Origin: Massilia horti
Lineage (GTDB): Bacteria; Pseudomonadota; Gammaproteobacteria; Burkholderiales; Burkholderiaceae_D
Assembly (NCBI RefSeq): GCF_004614195.1
Contig: NZ_SPUM01000114.1
Span: 1 to 45,867 of the forward strand
Length of the DNA stretch: 45,867 nt
Reading direction: 5' to 3'
A program made the translations under genes and the position numbers. Positions within the stretch are counted from its first letter, which is position 1; the number at the start of each line of letters is the position of its first letter. The notes beneath the pieces were generated by a model, which did no database searches, was not told where the DNA came from, and saw only the letters and a list, made by a program, of their open reading frames with translations. Of this stretch, positions 35,936 to 45,521 are shown piece after piece.

Positions 35936-37084
35936 ATGTCCCTACCCGCACCAGATAGCGACGCGCTGGCCGCGTCCCACGCCCTGCAGCAGCACATTGC
36001 CGCCGACATCGCACAGCATGGCGGCGCCATTGCCTTTTCGCGTTTCATGGAGCTGGCGCTGTACACGCCGCGCCTCGGTTACTACAGCGGCGGCGCGGCC
36101 AAGCTGGGCGCCGAGGGCGATTTCACCACCGCGCCCGAAATCAGCCCGCTGTTCGGCGCGGCGCTGGCGCGCGCGGCAGCCGATATTATCGCCCAAAGCT
36201 CGCCCAACATCATCGAATTTGGCGCCGGCACCGGCAAACTGGCGCGCGACGTGCTCTCCAGCCTGGCTGAGATGGGCATCAAGGTGGACAGCTACACGAT
36301 CATCGACCTGTCCGGCGAGCTGCGCGCGCGCCAGCAGGAAATGCTGAAGGACTTCCCGATGGTCGCCTGGGCCGAGTCGCTGCCCGCGACCTTCAGCGGC
36401 GTGGTGCTGGCCAACGAGGTGCTCGACGCGATGCCGGTCGAGCTGGTCGTCAAGACTGCTTCCGGCTGGCAGCGCCAGATGGTCACCATCGACAACGGGG
36501 AGTTCGCCTTCACCCAGGAAGCGCTCGATCCGGTGCTGGCGGCGCAGGTGCAACGCCAGATTCCGGGTGCCGACCAGTTGCAGGAAGGATATGTGACCGA
36601 AATCCATCCGGTCGCCGCCGGCTTCATGGCCTCGCTCGCTGCGATGTACAAGGATGGCAAGGGCGCGGCGATCCTCATCGATTACGGTTTTCCCGCGCAC
36701 GAGTATTATTTTGAACAGCGCATCGGTGGCACCCTGATGTGCCACTACCGCCACCACGCCCACCCGGAGCCGTTCTTCCTGCCCGGGCTGCAGGACGTCA
36801 CCGCCCACGTCGATTTCACCGCGATGGCGCTGGCGGCGCAGGACGCGGGCCTGGACGTGCTGGCCTACATGCCGCAAGCGGCGTTCCTGCTCGCCTGCGG
36901 CATCGGCGAGCTCCTGACCCGGACCGACCCCGCCGACGCGCTGCGCTACCTGCCGCAGGCCCGGGCCGTGCAAAAGCTGCTGTCGCCGGCCGAGATGGGC
37001 GAGCTGTTCAAGGTGTTGGTGGTTGGCAAGGGCGTGGAGCTCGATCCGGCAATCGTGCGGGCCGATCGCAGTTATCGATTGTAG
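35936..37084 (+). CDS. MidA/NDUFAF7-family SAM-dependent methyltransferase
   Basis: A 382-residue class I methyltransferase of the DUF185 family. Human NDUFAF7 of this family methylates an arginine of complex I subunit NDUFS2; the bacterial role is less clear. The segments SRFMELALYTPRLGYYSGGAAKLGAEGDFTTAPEISPLFG, IIEFGAGTGKLARDVL (SAM site) and VLANEVLDAMPVELV are all typical. ATG 35936 gives the standard N-terminus. It diverges from the SDR gene. It is interesting that another complex-I-accessory homologue (NDUFA9-like, 11088) is in the same window, though not linked. Confidence 0.93.
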   Translation: MSLPAPDSDALAASHALQQHIAADIAQHGGAIAFSRFMELALYTPRLGYYSGGAAKLGAEGDFTTAPEISPLFGAALARAAADIIAQSSPNIIEFGAGTGKLARDVLSSLAEMGIKVDSYTIIDLSGELRARQQEMLKDFPMVAWAESLPATFSGVVLANEVLDAMPVELVVKTASGWQRQMVTIDNGEFAFTQEALDPVLAAQVQRQIPGADQLQEGYVTEIHPVAAGFMASLAAMYKDGKGAAILIDYGFPAHEYYFEQRIGGTLMCHYRHHAHPEPFFLPGLQDVTAHVDFTAMALAAQDAGLDVLAYMPQAAFLLACGIGELLTRTDPADALRYLPQARAVQKLLSPAEMGELFKVLVVGKGVELDPAIVRADRSYRL

Positions 37085-37223
37085 AATTAACAATATCTTG
37101 CGCGCAGGATACAAACCCGGCTATGCTGTACCGGCGCAACGCTAGCGCGGCAAACCGGATCGGCTATCATAAACTGATGGATGAGGGGCGCACGAACCGG
37201 GCGTGTGCGCACGACAACAGACC

Positions 37224-38186
37224 ATGGCCAAGATCCACACCCACTATGACAACCTGAAGGTCGCCCGCGGGGCGCCGCAGGAGGTCATTCGTGCGGCGTA
37301 TAAGGCCCTCAGCCAGAAATACCATCCCGACAAGAACCCCGGCGACGAGAAGGCCGCGCGCATCATGGCCATCGTCAACACCGCCTACAACACCCTGTCC
37401 GACCCGGTGCGCCGCAAGGAGCACGACGAGTGGATCGCGGCCGAGGAATGGGAAGTCGAGTGGCTCGAGAGCACCAAGGCCGAGGATGGCCGCGAGCGCA
37501 CGCGCGGCGACGCGGGCTGGGAAGCGCCGCCGCCCCCGCCGCGTCCCCGCTACCGGCCCTTGCGCGACCCCAAATGGTGGCTTGGCATGACCGGCTGCTT
37601 CGTCGGCGGAGCCGCCGCGGCGGTGTTTTTTCTGGTCGAGCCGCCCAAGGTGCTGCCGCAAGCCCTGGCCTTGAGCCGCAGCCCGCAGCCGGCCGCTGCG
37701 GCCCGCCCGGACGAACTGGGGGCGGACACGGCGGCCGACGGCTGGGCCCGTCCGGCCGGGCAGGACAAGCCCCCCGCGCCCGAGATCAAGGCGCTGGCGG
37801 TGACCCAGCTCATCGTGCCGGCGCGCGCGCCCGACTGCGAAACCGACCTGACCGCGCTCGCTTCGCCAAACGGGGAGCCGTGGCCGGTGCAGTCCGGCTA
37901 CCTGGCCGGCTACCCGGTCGGCAACCTCGGCGACGAAATGCAGGTTACGGTCGATAACGGCGCCAACAGTTCCCCGATCTTCGTCAAGATCTACGACCTG
38001 GACCGCCGCGCGAACGTGCGCCACGCCTTTGTCGAGGCGCGTGGCACGCTGACCATCGACAAGCTTGCCGCCGGCAAGTACGAAGTGCGTTATCAAAACA
38101 TCATTGTCGCTGCCGGTCGCGGCGAATGCGTCAACGGCCATCGCGCGAGCTTGCGCCCGGCCGCATCTGGCCAATCCGGCGCCTGA
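37224..38186 (+). CDS. J-domain protein with single membrane segment
   Basis: A 320-residue DnaJ-like co-chaperone. The J domain is at residues ~5-70 with the essential HPD at 34-36 (KYHPDKNPGDEKAA), so it should stimulate an Hsp70. After an acidic and proline-rich linker there is one hydrophobic segment near residues 115-137 (WLGMTGCFVGGAAAAVFFLV). The C-terminal ~185 residues, partly Pro/Ala-rich, end in a domain with VQSGYLAGYPVGNLGDEMQVTVDNGANSSPIFVKIYDL, unrecognised and probably periplasmic. No glycine/phenylalanine or zinc-finger DnaJ domains are present. A GTG at 37203 is an alternative start. Confidence 0.88.
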   Translation: MAKIHTHYDNLKVARGAPQEVIRAAYKALSQKYHPDKNPGDEKAARIMAIVNTAYNTLSDPVRRKEHDEWIAAEEWEVEWLESTKAEDGRERTRGDAGWEAPPPPPRPRYRPLRDPKWWLGMTGCFVGGAAAAVFFLVEPPKVLPQALALSRSPQPAAAARPDELGADTAADGWARPAGQDKPPAPEIKALAVTQLIVPARAPDCETDLTALASPNGEPWPVQSGYLAGYPVGNLGDEMQVTVDNGANSSPIFVKIYDLDRRANVRHAFVEARGTLTIDKLAAGKYEVRYQNIIVAAGRGECVNGHRASLRPAASGQSGA

Positions 38187-38351
38187 CGGGGGCGGCGCCC
38201 CGGCGCTGCCTGCCCAAACGCGAATCCGGCCTTTCCTGTCGTTTCCTCGCTTGTTTCTGCGCAATACCTACGCCGATTTAATTAATTCATTTCTCTGCCG
38301 TAATATACTGCTCAAATATCGCGCGCCTATGCAGCCGCAGGAACACGCCTC

Positions 38352-38381
38352 ATGAAGGCCAACGGAAAGACCTGGAAATGA
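38352..38381 (+). CDS. Nine-codon upstream ORF (possible leader peptide)
   Basis: ATG 38352 encodes MKANGKTWK and stops with TGA at 38379-38381, whose TGA overlaps the ATG of the receiver-TPR gene (ATGA). AGGA about 10 nt upstream could serve as its ribosome site, while the main gene's own site (GGAAAG) lies inside the mini-ORF. The remaining leader, 38187-38351, is AT-richer with TAATATACT near 38301, a likely -10 region. Confidence 0.35.
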   Translation: MKANGKTWK

Positions 38382-40012
38382 ACGAACTGGACGGCCTGAG
38401 CGCCCTCATCATCGAGCCGCATGCCGGGATGCGGGCGAGCCTGCACAACATGCTCAGCCTGTGCGGCCTGACCAAGATCCAGGACGCGCCCAGCGCCAAC
38501 CAGGCCGTCAAGCAGCTGAGCATGAAGCAGTTCGACATCGTGCTGTGCGAGTACGACCTCGAAGGCGGCCAGGACGGCCAGCAACTGCTCGAAGACCTGC
38601 GCCACCACAAGCTGATCTCGCTGTCGACCATGTTCTTCATGGTCACCGGCGAGGGCGAGTACAGCAAGGTGGTCAGCGCCGCCGAACTGGCGCCTTCCGA
38701 CTACATCCTCAAGCCGTTCACGGCCGACCGCCTGCTCGAGCGCGTGGCCCGTGCCCTGTACCGCCGCAACGTGTTCCTGCCGGTGTACCAGCTGATGGAG
38801 GAGGGCAACCAGCGCGAAGCGATCGAGGCCTGCCTGGACGGCGAGCGCGAGCACCCGCGCTTCGCAATCGACTTCATGCGCCTGCGCGCCGAACTGCACA
38901 TGTTCCTCGGCGAGCCGGAACAGGCCGAACCCATCTACCGCCGCCTGCTCGACGCCAGGGCGATCGCGTGGGCGCGCCTGGGGCTGGCCAAGACCCTGGT
39001 GGTGCGCGCGCAATATGAAGAGGCGCGCGAGATCCTCGAAAACCTGGTCGAGACCAACCGCAACTTCGTCGACGCCTACGACTGGCTGGCGCGCACCCAC
39101 GCCGCGCTTGGCGATCTGGATCGGGCGCAGCGCTCGCTCATGGATGGGGTCACGGTGTCGCCGCACGCGGTGCGGCGCCTGCGCAAGCTGGGCGAAACCG
39201 CGCTCGAGGCGGGCGACACCGACATGGCCGAGAAGATGTTCAAGCAGGTCGTCACCAAGGCCAGGCATTCGGAATTTCGCGATCCGGAGGACCATGTGCG
39301 GCTGGTCCAGACCCTGGTCAGGCAAGGCGATCCGGTGCAGGCCGCAGCCGTGATCCGCGACCTCGACCGCTCGATGGGCGGGCAGAAGAACACCCCGGTG
39401 TGCAGCGCAATCGCGTCCAGCCTGGTGCATGAGTACACCGGCGACGAGACCCGCCTGAACGAGGCGCTGCAGGCCGCGTTGGCCGGCTGCCGCGATGCGC
39501 CCGACCTGGCCGCGCCGCTCAAGCTCGAACTGGCGCGGGCCTGCCTCTCCAACAACATGGAGGAGGGCGCCTCCGAGGTGGTGCGCGACGTGATGCGCAA
39601 CGCCACCAACAACGCCGCCGTGGCCAGGGCGATGGCGGTGCTGGAGCAGGCTGGCCGCCCGGAACTGGCGCGCCAGCTGGCGCAGGAAAGCCGCCAGCAG
39701 GTGATCGACCTGGTGGCGAACGGCGCCGCCAAGGCCAAGGAGGGCGACTACGCCGGCGCGGTGGCAATGATGCTTGAAGCGGTGGACAAGCTGCCGGAAA
39801 ATCCGCAGGTCGCGTTCAACGCCGCACTGGCGGTGCTCAAGAGCCTGGACAACGTCGGCTGGGACGACCGGCTCGGGCAGCAGGCGCAGATCCTGATCGG
39901 CAGCGTACGCCAGCTCGATCCGGTCAATGCCAAGCTGCCGGCGCTGGCCGGGCTGCACCAGCAGATACTGAAAAAATACGATAAAGGCCCGCGGGCCAGG
40001 AGAGCCGGGTAA
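38378..40012 (+). CDS. Atypical receiver-domain protein with TPR repeats
   Basis: A 544-residue protein: an N-terminal CheY-like receiver (residues ~8-125) followed by tetratricopeptide repeats (roughly 130-520). The receiver keeps Thr90 (MVTGE) and Lys112 (ILKPF), but the acidic pocket is altered: the usual Asp-Asp pair is Glu13-Pro14 (LIIEPH), and the phospho-acceptor position is Glu58 in VLCEYDLEGG where relatives have VLCDYxL. Phosphorylation at that site is therefore unlikely, though Asp60 is two residues away. It overlaps a 9-codon ORF and is 3 bp from the HDOD gene, so they are likely co-transcribed. Confidence 0.9.
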   Translation: MNELDGLSALIIEPHAGMRASLHNMLSLCGLTKIQDAPSANQAVKQLSMKQFDIVLCEYDLEGGQDGQQLLEDLRHHKLISLSTMFFMVTGEGEYSKVVSAAELAPSDYILKPFTADRLLERVARALYRRNVFLPVYQLMEEGNQREAIEACLDGEREHPRFAIDFMRLRAELHMFLGEPEQAEPIYRRLLDARAIAWARLGLAKTLVVRAQYEEAREILENLVETNRNFVDAYDWLARTHAALGDLDRAQRSLMDGVTVSPHAVRRLRKLGETALEAGDTDMAEKMFKQVVTKARHSEFRDPEDHVRLVQTLVRQGDPVQAAAVIRDLDRSMGGQKNTPVCSAIASSLVHEYTGDETRLNEALQAALAGCRDAPDLAAPLKLELARACLSNNMEEGASEVVRDVMRNATNNAAVARAMAVLEQAGRPELARQLAQESRQQVIDLVANGAAKAKEGDYAGAVAMMLEAVDKLPENPQVAFNAALAVLKSLDNVGWDDRLGQQAQILIGSVRQLDPVNAKLPALAGLHQQILKKYDKGPRARRAG

Positions 40013-40015
40013 GCC

Positions 40016-41554
40016 ATGATTGACATCTCCTCCTCGTCGCTCGAGGCCGGCGCGCGCCAGGTGCGCGCGGCGCTGATGCAAAAGGTATGCGGCGACGAGG
40101 ACATGTTCGCGCTCGGCAGCTCGGTGGCGCGCGTGGTGCAGATGGCCTCCTCGGACGACCACGGCACCGACGATCTGGCGTATTACGTGCTGTCGGACGT
40201 CGCGCTGACCCAGCGCATCCTGCGCCTGGCCAACACCGTCCAGTACCGCGCGGCCGCCGGCACCGCGGTCACCACCATCTCGCGTGCCATTTCGCTGCTG
40301 GGCTTTGACAACGTCAAGACCACGGCGCTGGCGATGCTGCTGGTCGACGCGCTCTCCAACAATGTGCACGCCGCCAGCGTTCGGGTCGAGCTCGAAGCGG
40401 CGCTGTGCGCCAGCCTGGTCGGGCGCGAGATGGCGCGCCACAGCTTTTATCAGGGCGCGGAAGAAGCCTCGATCGCGGCCCTGTTCAAGAACTTGGCGCC
40501 GCTGCTGGTGGCCTCGCACGAGTACGAACGCTACCGCGAAATCGCCGCGCTCGCGGCGAGCGGCAAGCACACCGTGGCCCAGGCCTCGCACCTGATCATC
40601 GGCTGCAGCTACGACGCGCTGTCGGGGACGGTGCTCGCCGAATGGAAGATCCCGGACGTGATCGTGCGTGCCCAGGCGCCGCTGCCGCCCGGCCAGCTGA
40701 AGGCCGCTGCCAACCGCGGTGAATGGATGCGCCAGGTGGCATCGTTCAGCCTCGACGTGGCGCGCCTGCTCGGCAAGACCGCCAGCCCGGCCGGCGAGCC
40801 CGAGGCCGCCGCCATGCTGGCGCGCTACGGCGCCGCCCTCAACCTCGACGCGCGGCAGCTGGACGAACTGTTCGACAGCGTCCAGCAGGGCATGCACAGC
40901 CTGTTGGAGAGCATGAACATGGAGCCGGTCGCGCGGCCGGCCGAGCCGGAAGGTGACGGCCTGCCCAACGTGCTGCTGCAGGCGACGCTGCACGCCGGCG
41001 ACGCGGAACGCGGGCTTCATCCGAGCGGCAAGCCGAAGAACGCGCGCGAGCTGCTGCTGGCCGGGGTGCAGGATGTCACCCAAATGCGCGCATCGGGGCA
41101 GGGCAAGGTCAACGAAATAATCCTGGCCGTGCTCGAAACGCTCTACCGCAGCATGGGATTTCGCTTCGCGACGGTGTGCCTGAAGGACGCGCGCCTCGGC
41201 CAGTACCGCGCGCGCAGTTCGTTAGGCGCGGACGAGGCGCGCATCCAGGCCGGCTTCGCCTTCCCCGCCGCGACCAGCCGCAACATCTTCCACCTGGCGA
41301 TGGAGAACGACGCCGACCTGATGATCGAGGACGCGACCAGCACCAAGATCCGCGACCTGCTGCCGGCGTGGCACAAGCAGTTGCTGCCGGACGCGAAGAG
41401 CTTCATCGTGCTGCCGCTGGTGGTCGGCAAGGCGCAGCTCGGCCTGTTCTATGCCGACCGCGCCTGCCCTGCGCCGGAAGGCGTGCCGCCGGACGAAACC
41501 TCGCTGATCAAGGCGCTCAAGGGACAGGTGCTGGCGGCGCTGGCGCCGACGTGA
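40016..41554 (+). CDS. HDOD-GAF signalling protein
   Basis: A 512-residue cytoplasmic protein. The N-terminal half is an HDOD domain (DDLAYYVLSDVALTQRILRLANTVQYR, TTISRAISLLGFDNVKTTALAMLLVDAL), a non-catalytic relative of HD phosphohydrolases common in bacterial signalling. The C-terminal part from about residue 355 is GAF-like (VLETLYRSMGFRFATVCLKDARLGQYRARSSLG ... FIVLPLVVGKAQLGLFYADR). It follows the receiver-TPR gene by 3 bp. No catalytic output domain is seen; it likely works with the preceding protein or with c-di-GMP enzymes. Confidence 0.9.
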   Translation: MIDISSSSLEAGARQVRAALMQKVCGDEDMFALGSSVARVVQMASSDDHGTDDLAYYVLSDVALTQRILRLANTVQYRAAAGTAVTTISRAISLLGFDNVKTTALAMLLVDALSNNVHAASVRVELEAALCASLVGREMARHSFYQGAEEASIAALFKNLAPLLVASHEYERYREIAALAASGKHTVAQASHLIIGCSYDALSGTVLAEWKIPDVIVRAQAPLPPGQLKAAANRGEWMRQVASFSLDVARLLGKTASPAGEPEAAAMLARYGAALNLDARQLDELFDSVQQGMHSLLESMNMEPVARPAEPEGDGLPNVLLQATLHAGDAERGLHPSGKPKNARELLLAGVQDVTQMRASGQGKVNEIILAVLETLYRSMGFRFATVCLKDARLGQYRARSSLGADEARIQAGFAFPAATSRNIFHLAMENDADLMIEDATSTKIRDLLPAWHKQLLPDAKSFIVLPLVVGKAQLGLFYADRACPAPEGVPPDETSLIKALKGQVLAALAPT

Positions 41555-41563
41555 ACGTGACGT

Positions 41564-41667
41564 CGTAGGGTGCGCACCTGTGCGCACGCGGTTCGCGAGA
41601 GCAGCGTAGTGAAGCAGCAGCCGCAAGCCGGCATACGGTGACCGCGTGCGCACAGGTGCGCACCCTA
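41564..41667 (-). repeat. Family B palindromic repeat, copy B6 (reverse orientation)
   Basis: A full copy with both arms and the inverted core (CGGTTCGCGAG ... CGGTGACCGCG). Its last bases CCCTAC contain CTA at 41665-41667, which is the TAG stop codon of the convergent GGDEF-EAL gene. It begins 9 bp after the HDOD-GAF stop. Confidence 0.9.
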
Positions 41668-44600
41668 CATTCCCGGCACCTGCGCCCGCTCCCGGATAAA
41701 GTCGCGGAATTGCGCCTCCGGCATCGGCCGCGCGAACAAAAAGCCCTGCGCTTCGTCGCCGCGCTTCTCGCGCAAGAAGCCCCATTGGGCATGGGTCTCC
41801 ACCCCTTCGGCCACCACCGCCAGCCCGAGCGAGTGGGCCAGGCTGATGGTGGCGGCGACGATGTTGGCGTCGTTCGGATTGGTCTCGATGTCCTTCACAA
41901 AACCGCGGTCGATCTTGATCCGGTCGATCGCGAACAGCTTGAGATAGGCGAGCGACGAGTAGCCGGTGCCGAAGTCGTCGATCGCGAGCCGGAACCCGCG
42001 TGCCCGCAACTGGCGCAGCAGCAGGCGCGTGCTTTCCGGATCGCGCATCGCCGCCGTTTCGGTGATCTCCAGTTCCAGCCGCGACGGGTCGATCCGGTGC
42101 TGCTGCAGCAGCTGGTCCAGGCGCCCCAGCAGTGCGCCGCCCGAGAACTGGCGCGCCGACAGGTTCACCGCCAGCCGCAGCGCGCCCAGCCCTTCGTCCT
42201 GCCACTCGGCCAGCAGCTGCATCGTGCGCGCCAGCACCCAGTCGCCCAGCGGTAGGATCAGCCCGGATTCCTCGGCCACCGGAATGAACCGCTGCGGCTC
42301 GACGCTGCCCAGTTCCTCGTCGTACCAGCGCAGCAGCACCTCGGCGCCGATCACGCGCCCGGTGGCCAGCTGCACCTGGGCCTGCAGGTGCAGGTCGAAG
42401 CCGTTGTTTTCGAGCGCGGTCCACATGCGGTTTTCGAGCAGCAGGTGCTCGTGGGTGGCGGCGTTCATCGCCGGCGAGAAGAACTGGAAGTTGCCGCGTC
42501 CCTCGCGCTTGGCCGAGTACATCGCGGTGTCGGCGTGGCGCAGCAGGGTGGCGGCGTCCTGGCCGTCGGCCGGGAACAGCGCCACTCCGACCGAGGCGCC
42601 GCTGTGGACCGTCATGTCGTCGAACTGGTAGGGCTCGGTCAGCGCCTGCACCACGCGCACCGCGATCGCGGTCACGCTGTCGGGCGTGAGCGGGCCGCCC
42701 AGCACGATCACGAACTCGTCGCCGCCGAGCCGGCCGAGGGTGTCGACGTCGCGCAGCAGGTCCTGCATCCGGTGCGCCGCGCTGACCAGGAGCCGGTCGC
42801 CGGCCGCGTGCCCGTACGAGTCGTTGATCTTCTTGAAGTGGTCCAGGTCGATGAACAGCACCGCCACCGGTTCGCCGGTGCGGCGCGCGTGCGCCAGCTG
42901 CAGCTCGAGCCGCTCGTTGAGCGCGAACCGGTTTTCCAGGCCGGTCAGCGTGTCGTGGTGCGCCAGCTTGTAGATGCGCTCCTGCGAGCGTCGCTGCTCG
43001 GTCAGGTCGCGCAGGATGCAGACGAAGATGTGTTCGGGGCCCAGCTGCACGCGCGAGACCGCGATCGACAGCGGGAACACGTCGCCGCGCGCGTTGATGC
43101 CTTTGAGCTCGCGTTCTTCGGGCTGCGCGTGTGCCAGCCGTGACAGCAGCCGCGGCGCCTCCTCGGCGCCCGGCGCCGGCACCAGCGCCACGAAGGGCAG
43201 GCCCGGCAGGTGCGTGGCCGGGTAGCCGAACAACGCTTCGGTGGCGGCGTTGGCCGAGATGACGACGCCGGTGGCATCGACGGTGAAGATCGCATCGGCG
43301 GCGTTGTTCAGGATCGCCTGCAGGCGTGCCTCGCGGTCGCGCAGGCGCGCGGTGCGCTCGCCGACCAGCGCTTCGATGCGGGCGCGTTCGCCGCTCATGA
43401 GCAGCAGCAGCGCGCCCAACAGGCCGGTGAGCAGCAGGCCGCCGGTGAGCACGCTCCAGCTGGCCCAGCCGTGCGGGTTCGCGAGGAAAGCCGCGGACGG
43501 CGCCATGCGCAGCAGGTAGCGGCGGTCGGCGAACGCCAGCCGGACGTCGTGCTGGCCCCTCGGCTCCGCGCTCCAGGCGGTGCTCGTGACCGGCAGCACC
43601 CGGGCCGGTTCGGTGACGTCGTCCAGCGAATAGTCGAATTCGGTCAGGCCGGCGCGTGCGGCTGCCCGCCGCACCAGGTGGTCGGCGTCGATCGCGACGA
43701 TGATCGCGCCGGCGGGCAGCTCGCCGAGCGGGCCGACACCGCGAAACAGCACCATGCCGGGTTGCCCGGTCGTGACCAGGCGCAGCGGCCGCGTCGCCGC
43801 CGGCCGGCCGGTGCGCACCATCTTGGTAATCGCGTTCCTGCGCCCGGACTCGCCATAGAAATCGAGCCCGTGCAACAGCGGATTGTTGACGGACGTGGTG
43901 TACAGCAGGGGCAGGTAGCGCGCGCGGGCCGCCGCGCGCACGATTTTCCCGTCAGGGGTCACATCCCGGATTTCGTAGCCGGGGTCGACATGGGTCCGTG
44001 CCCACGCCTCGAACGCGGCGCGGTCGTCGTCTTCCACCCGTACCGCCCAGTCGATTCCCTGGATGTCGGTGCGGTCGTCGATGTAGTCGCTGGCGATGCG
44101 CTGCAGCTTTTGTTCGGTGAGCGTCTGCCCGGTGTCGCCCAGGGTGCGGGCGACCGTGTCGACGAAGCGCTGGTGTTCGGAAAATTCGGCCTGCATCAGG
44201 TCGGCCGCCTGCTGCGCCTGCAGGCGGAACTTGCCCAGCTGCTGGTCGGTTTCCCAGTGCACCGCCTGCTGGTAGGTGAGCACCACCGCGGCCGCGGCCA
44301 GCAGCAGCGGCGCCGCCACGATGCGCGCGCGGTACCGCCACAGCGGCCGTGGCGGCGCGCAGACAATCCAGGTCAGGGGCGCGGCCAGCAGCACCCCGAG
44401 GGTGTCGCCGGCCCACCAGCTCAGCCATGTGGAGGTCCGCATCTCAGGCTCGATCATCCCCAGCCAATACAGGGGCGGCACCGCCACGACGGCGCTGATC
44501 AGGCAGATGATAGGTGCCAGCAGCAGGAAGCGGCCGACGTCGCGGGGGGAATCGAGTGCCGGACGGACGAACCGGCGGAACAGTGCCGCGCCCAGCCAGG

Positions 44601-44910
44601 CCTGCAGCGTCTCCCCGATCATGGCGATGATGCTAAACAGGAGCGTGGCCTGCCGCGGTACCGACGGATCGAGCGAGCCCATGTACAGGTACAGCAGGAG
44701 CCCTCCCAGCGCAATGCCCGGCATCACGGCCGAGCCCGCCACTACCGCCAGCGCCAGTCCGACGCCGGCCGCCGGAAACAGCGGCGAGGCATAGCCGGGG
44801 GGCAGGTCCAGCGCGCGGCTCATTTGGACCGTGCCCACATAGACAGCGATGATGGCGAGGTTGGCCAACACCAGCTGCGGCCACCGCCATCGCGGATACT
44901 CAGGAGTCAT
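41665..44910 (-). CDS. MASE1-CHASE-PAS-GGDEF-EAL cyclic di-GMP protein
   Basis: A 1081-residue inner-membrane protein. The N-terminal ~290 residues are hydrophobic and MASE1-like (LDLPPGYASPLFPAAGVGLALAVV). A CHASE-type extracytoplasmic sensor follows (QGIDWAVRVEDDDR, YEIRDVTPDGK, LLYTTSVNNPLLHGLDFYGE), then a second membrane helix, a PAS domain (ILNNAADAIFTVDATGVVISANAATEALFGY), GGDEF at 729-733 and an EAL domain with EVL at 857-859 and DDFGTGYSSLAYLK. RxxD before GGDEF reads RDVD, so the I-site is present. Both catalytic motifs look usable, so it may be bifunctional; the net activity cannot be read from sequence. Confidence 0.93.
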   Translation of the reverse strand: MTPEYPRWRWPQLVLANLAIIAVYVGTVQMSRALDLPPGYASPLFPAAGVGLALAVVAGSAVMPGIALGGLLLYLYMGSLDPSVPRQATLLFSIIAMIGETLQAWLGAALFRRFVRPALDSPRDVGRFLLLAPIICLISAVVAVPPLYWLGMIEPEMRTSTWLSWWAGDTLGVLLAAPLTWIVCAPPRPLWRYRARIVAAPLLLAAAAVVLTYQQAVHWETDQQLGKFRLQAQQAADLMQAEFSEHQRFVDTVARTLGDTGQTLTEQKLQRIASDYIDDRTDIQGIDWAVRVEDDDRAAFEAWARTHVDPGYEIRDVTPDGKIVRAAARARYLPLLYTTSVNNPLLHGLDFYGESGRRNAITKMVRTGRPAATRPLRLVTTGQPGMVLFRGVGPLGELPAGAIIVAIDADHLVRRAAARAGLTEFDYSLDDVTEPARVLPVTSTAWSAEPRGQHDVRLAFADRRYLLRMAPSAAFLANPHGWASWSVLTGGLLLTGLLGALLLLMSGERARIEALVGERTARLRDREARLQAILNNAADAIFTVDATGVVISANAATEALFGYPATHLPGLPFVALVPAPGAEEAPRLLSRLAHAQPEERELKGINARGDVFPLSIAVSRVQLGPEHIFVCILRDLTEQRRSQERIYKLAHHDTLTGLENRFALNERLELQLAHARRTGEPVAVLFIDLDHFKKINDSYGHAAGDRLLVSAAHRMQDLLRDVDTLGRLGGDEFVIVLGGPLTPDSVTAIAVRVVQALTEPYQFDDMTVHSGASVGVALFPADGQDAATLLRHADTAMYSAKREGRGNFQFFSPAMNAATHEHLLLENRMWTALENNGFDLHLQAQVQLATGRVIGAEVLLRWYDEELGSVEPQRFIPVAEESGLILPLGDWVLARTMQLLAEWQDEGLGALRLAVNLSARQFSGGALLGRLDQLLQQHRIDPSRLELEITETAAMRDPESTRLLLRQLRARGFRLAIDDFGTGYSSLAYLKLFAIDRIKIDRGFVKDIETNPNDANIVAATISLAHSLGLAVVAEGVETHAQWGFLREKRGDEAQGFLFARPMPEAQFRDFIRERAQVPGM

Positions 44911-45083
44911 TCTGTGCCTTGTGCAGACATCGCATTAGACACCGGAAACCGGTTTGACGCCGCGCAGATCGTGTCACGCGATCCGCTTGCAAACAGCCCT
45001 TGCACTCTTGCAGTTCGTGCGGTTACAATCACGCCCCGAAGCGACGCAGCTGTTTTGAGTTGGATCAGAAGCAGCGAAAATAG

Positions 45084-45112
45084 TTGACATCAACTAGAGC
45101 GTGCTTCATACT
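45084..45112 (+). promoter_or_regulatory. Sigma-70 type promoter of the tRNA-tuf operon
   Basis: A perfect -35 TTGACA (45084-45089), a 17-bp spacer and -10 CATACT (45107-45112). Transcription would start about 8 bp before tRNA-Tyr. No other promoter is evident between the tRNAs and tuf. Confidence 0.8.
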
Positions 45113-45126
45113 CTGCGGTTCCTCGC

Positions 45127-45211
<85 letters not shown>

Positions 45212-45248
45212 ATAATTGCAGATTGTTGTAGCGGTGAAGATGTACCTC

Positions 45249-45322
45249 GCGGGTGTAGCTCAATGGTAGAGCTGAAGCCTTCCAAGCTTACGACGAGGGT
45301 TCGATTCCCTTCACCCGCTCCA
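45249..45322 (+). tRNA. tRNA-Gly(TCC)
   Basis: The acceptor GCGGGTG (45249-45255) pairs with CACCCGC (45312-45318), then T and encoded CCA. The anticodon TCC is at 45281-45283. GGTTCGATTCC is the T-arm. It lies 37 bp after tRNA-Tyr. Confidence 0.97.
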
Positions 45323-45359
45323 GTGAACTGCAGTGCATAGAAGTGCATCGCAACAAAAA

Positions 45360-45434
<75 letters not shown>

Positions 45435-45521
45435 GAATTTATTGTCGTCGGCAGCAACTGAGCCGGCTGTCAGGTGTGCCTGGTAATTTTCAAAAATCGT
45501 TAGGATCGTTAGGAGTCTAAA

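Noticed and set aside
38327..41083. Long open frame (over 900 codons) on the minus strand opposite the receiver-TPR and HDOD genes
   Set aside because: It is antisense to two well-supported genes, is His/Arg/Gln/Val-rich in the way of high-GC shadow frames, and shows no domain.
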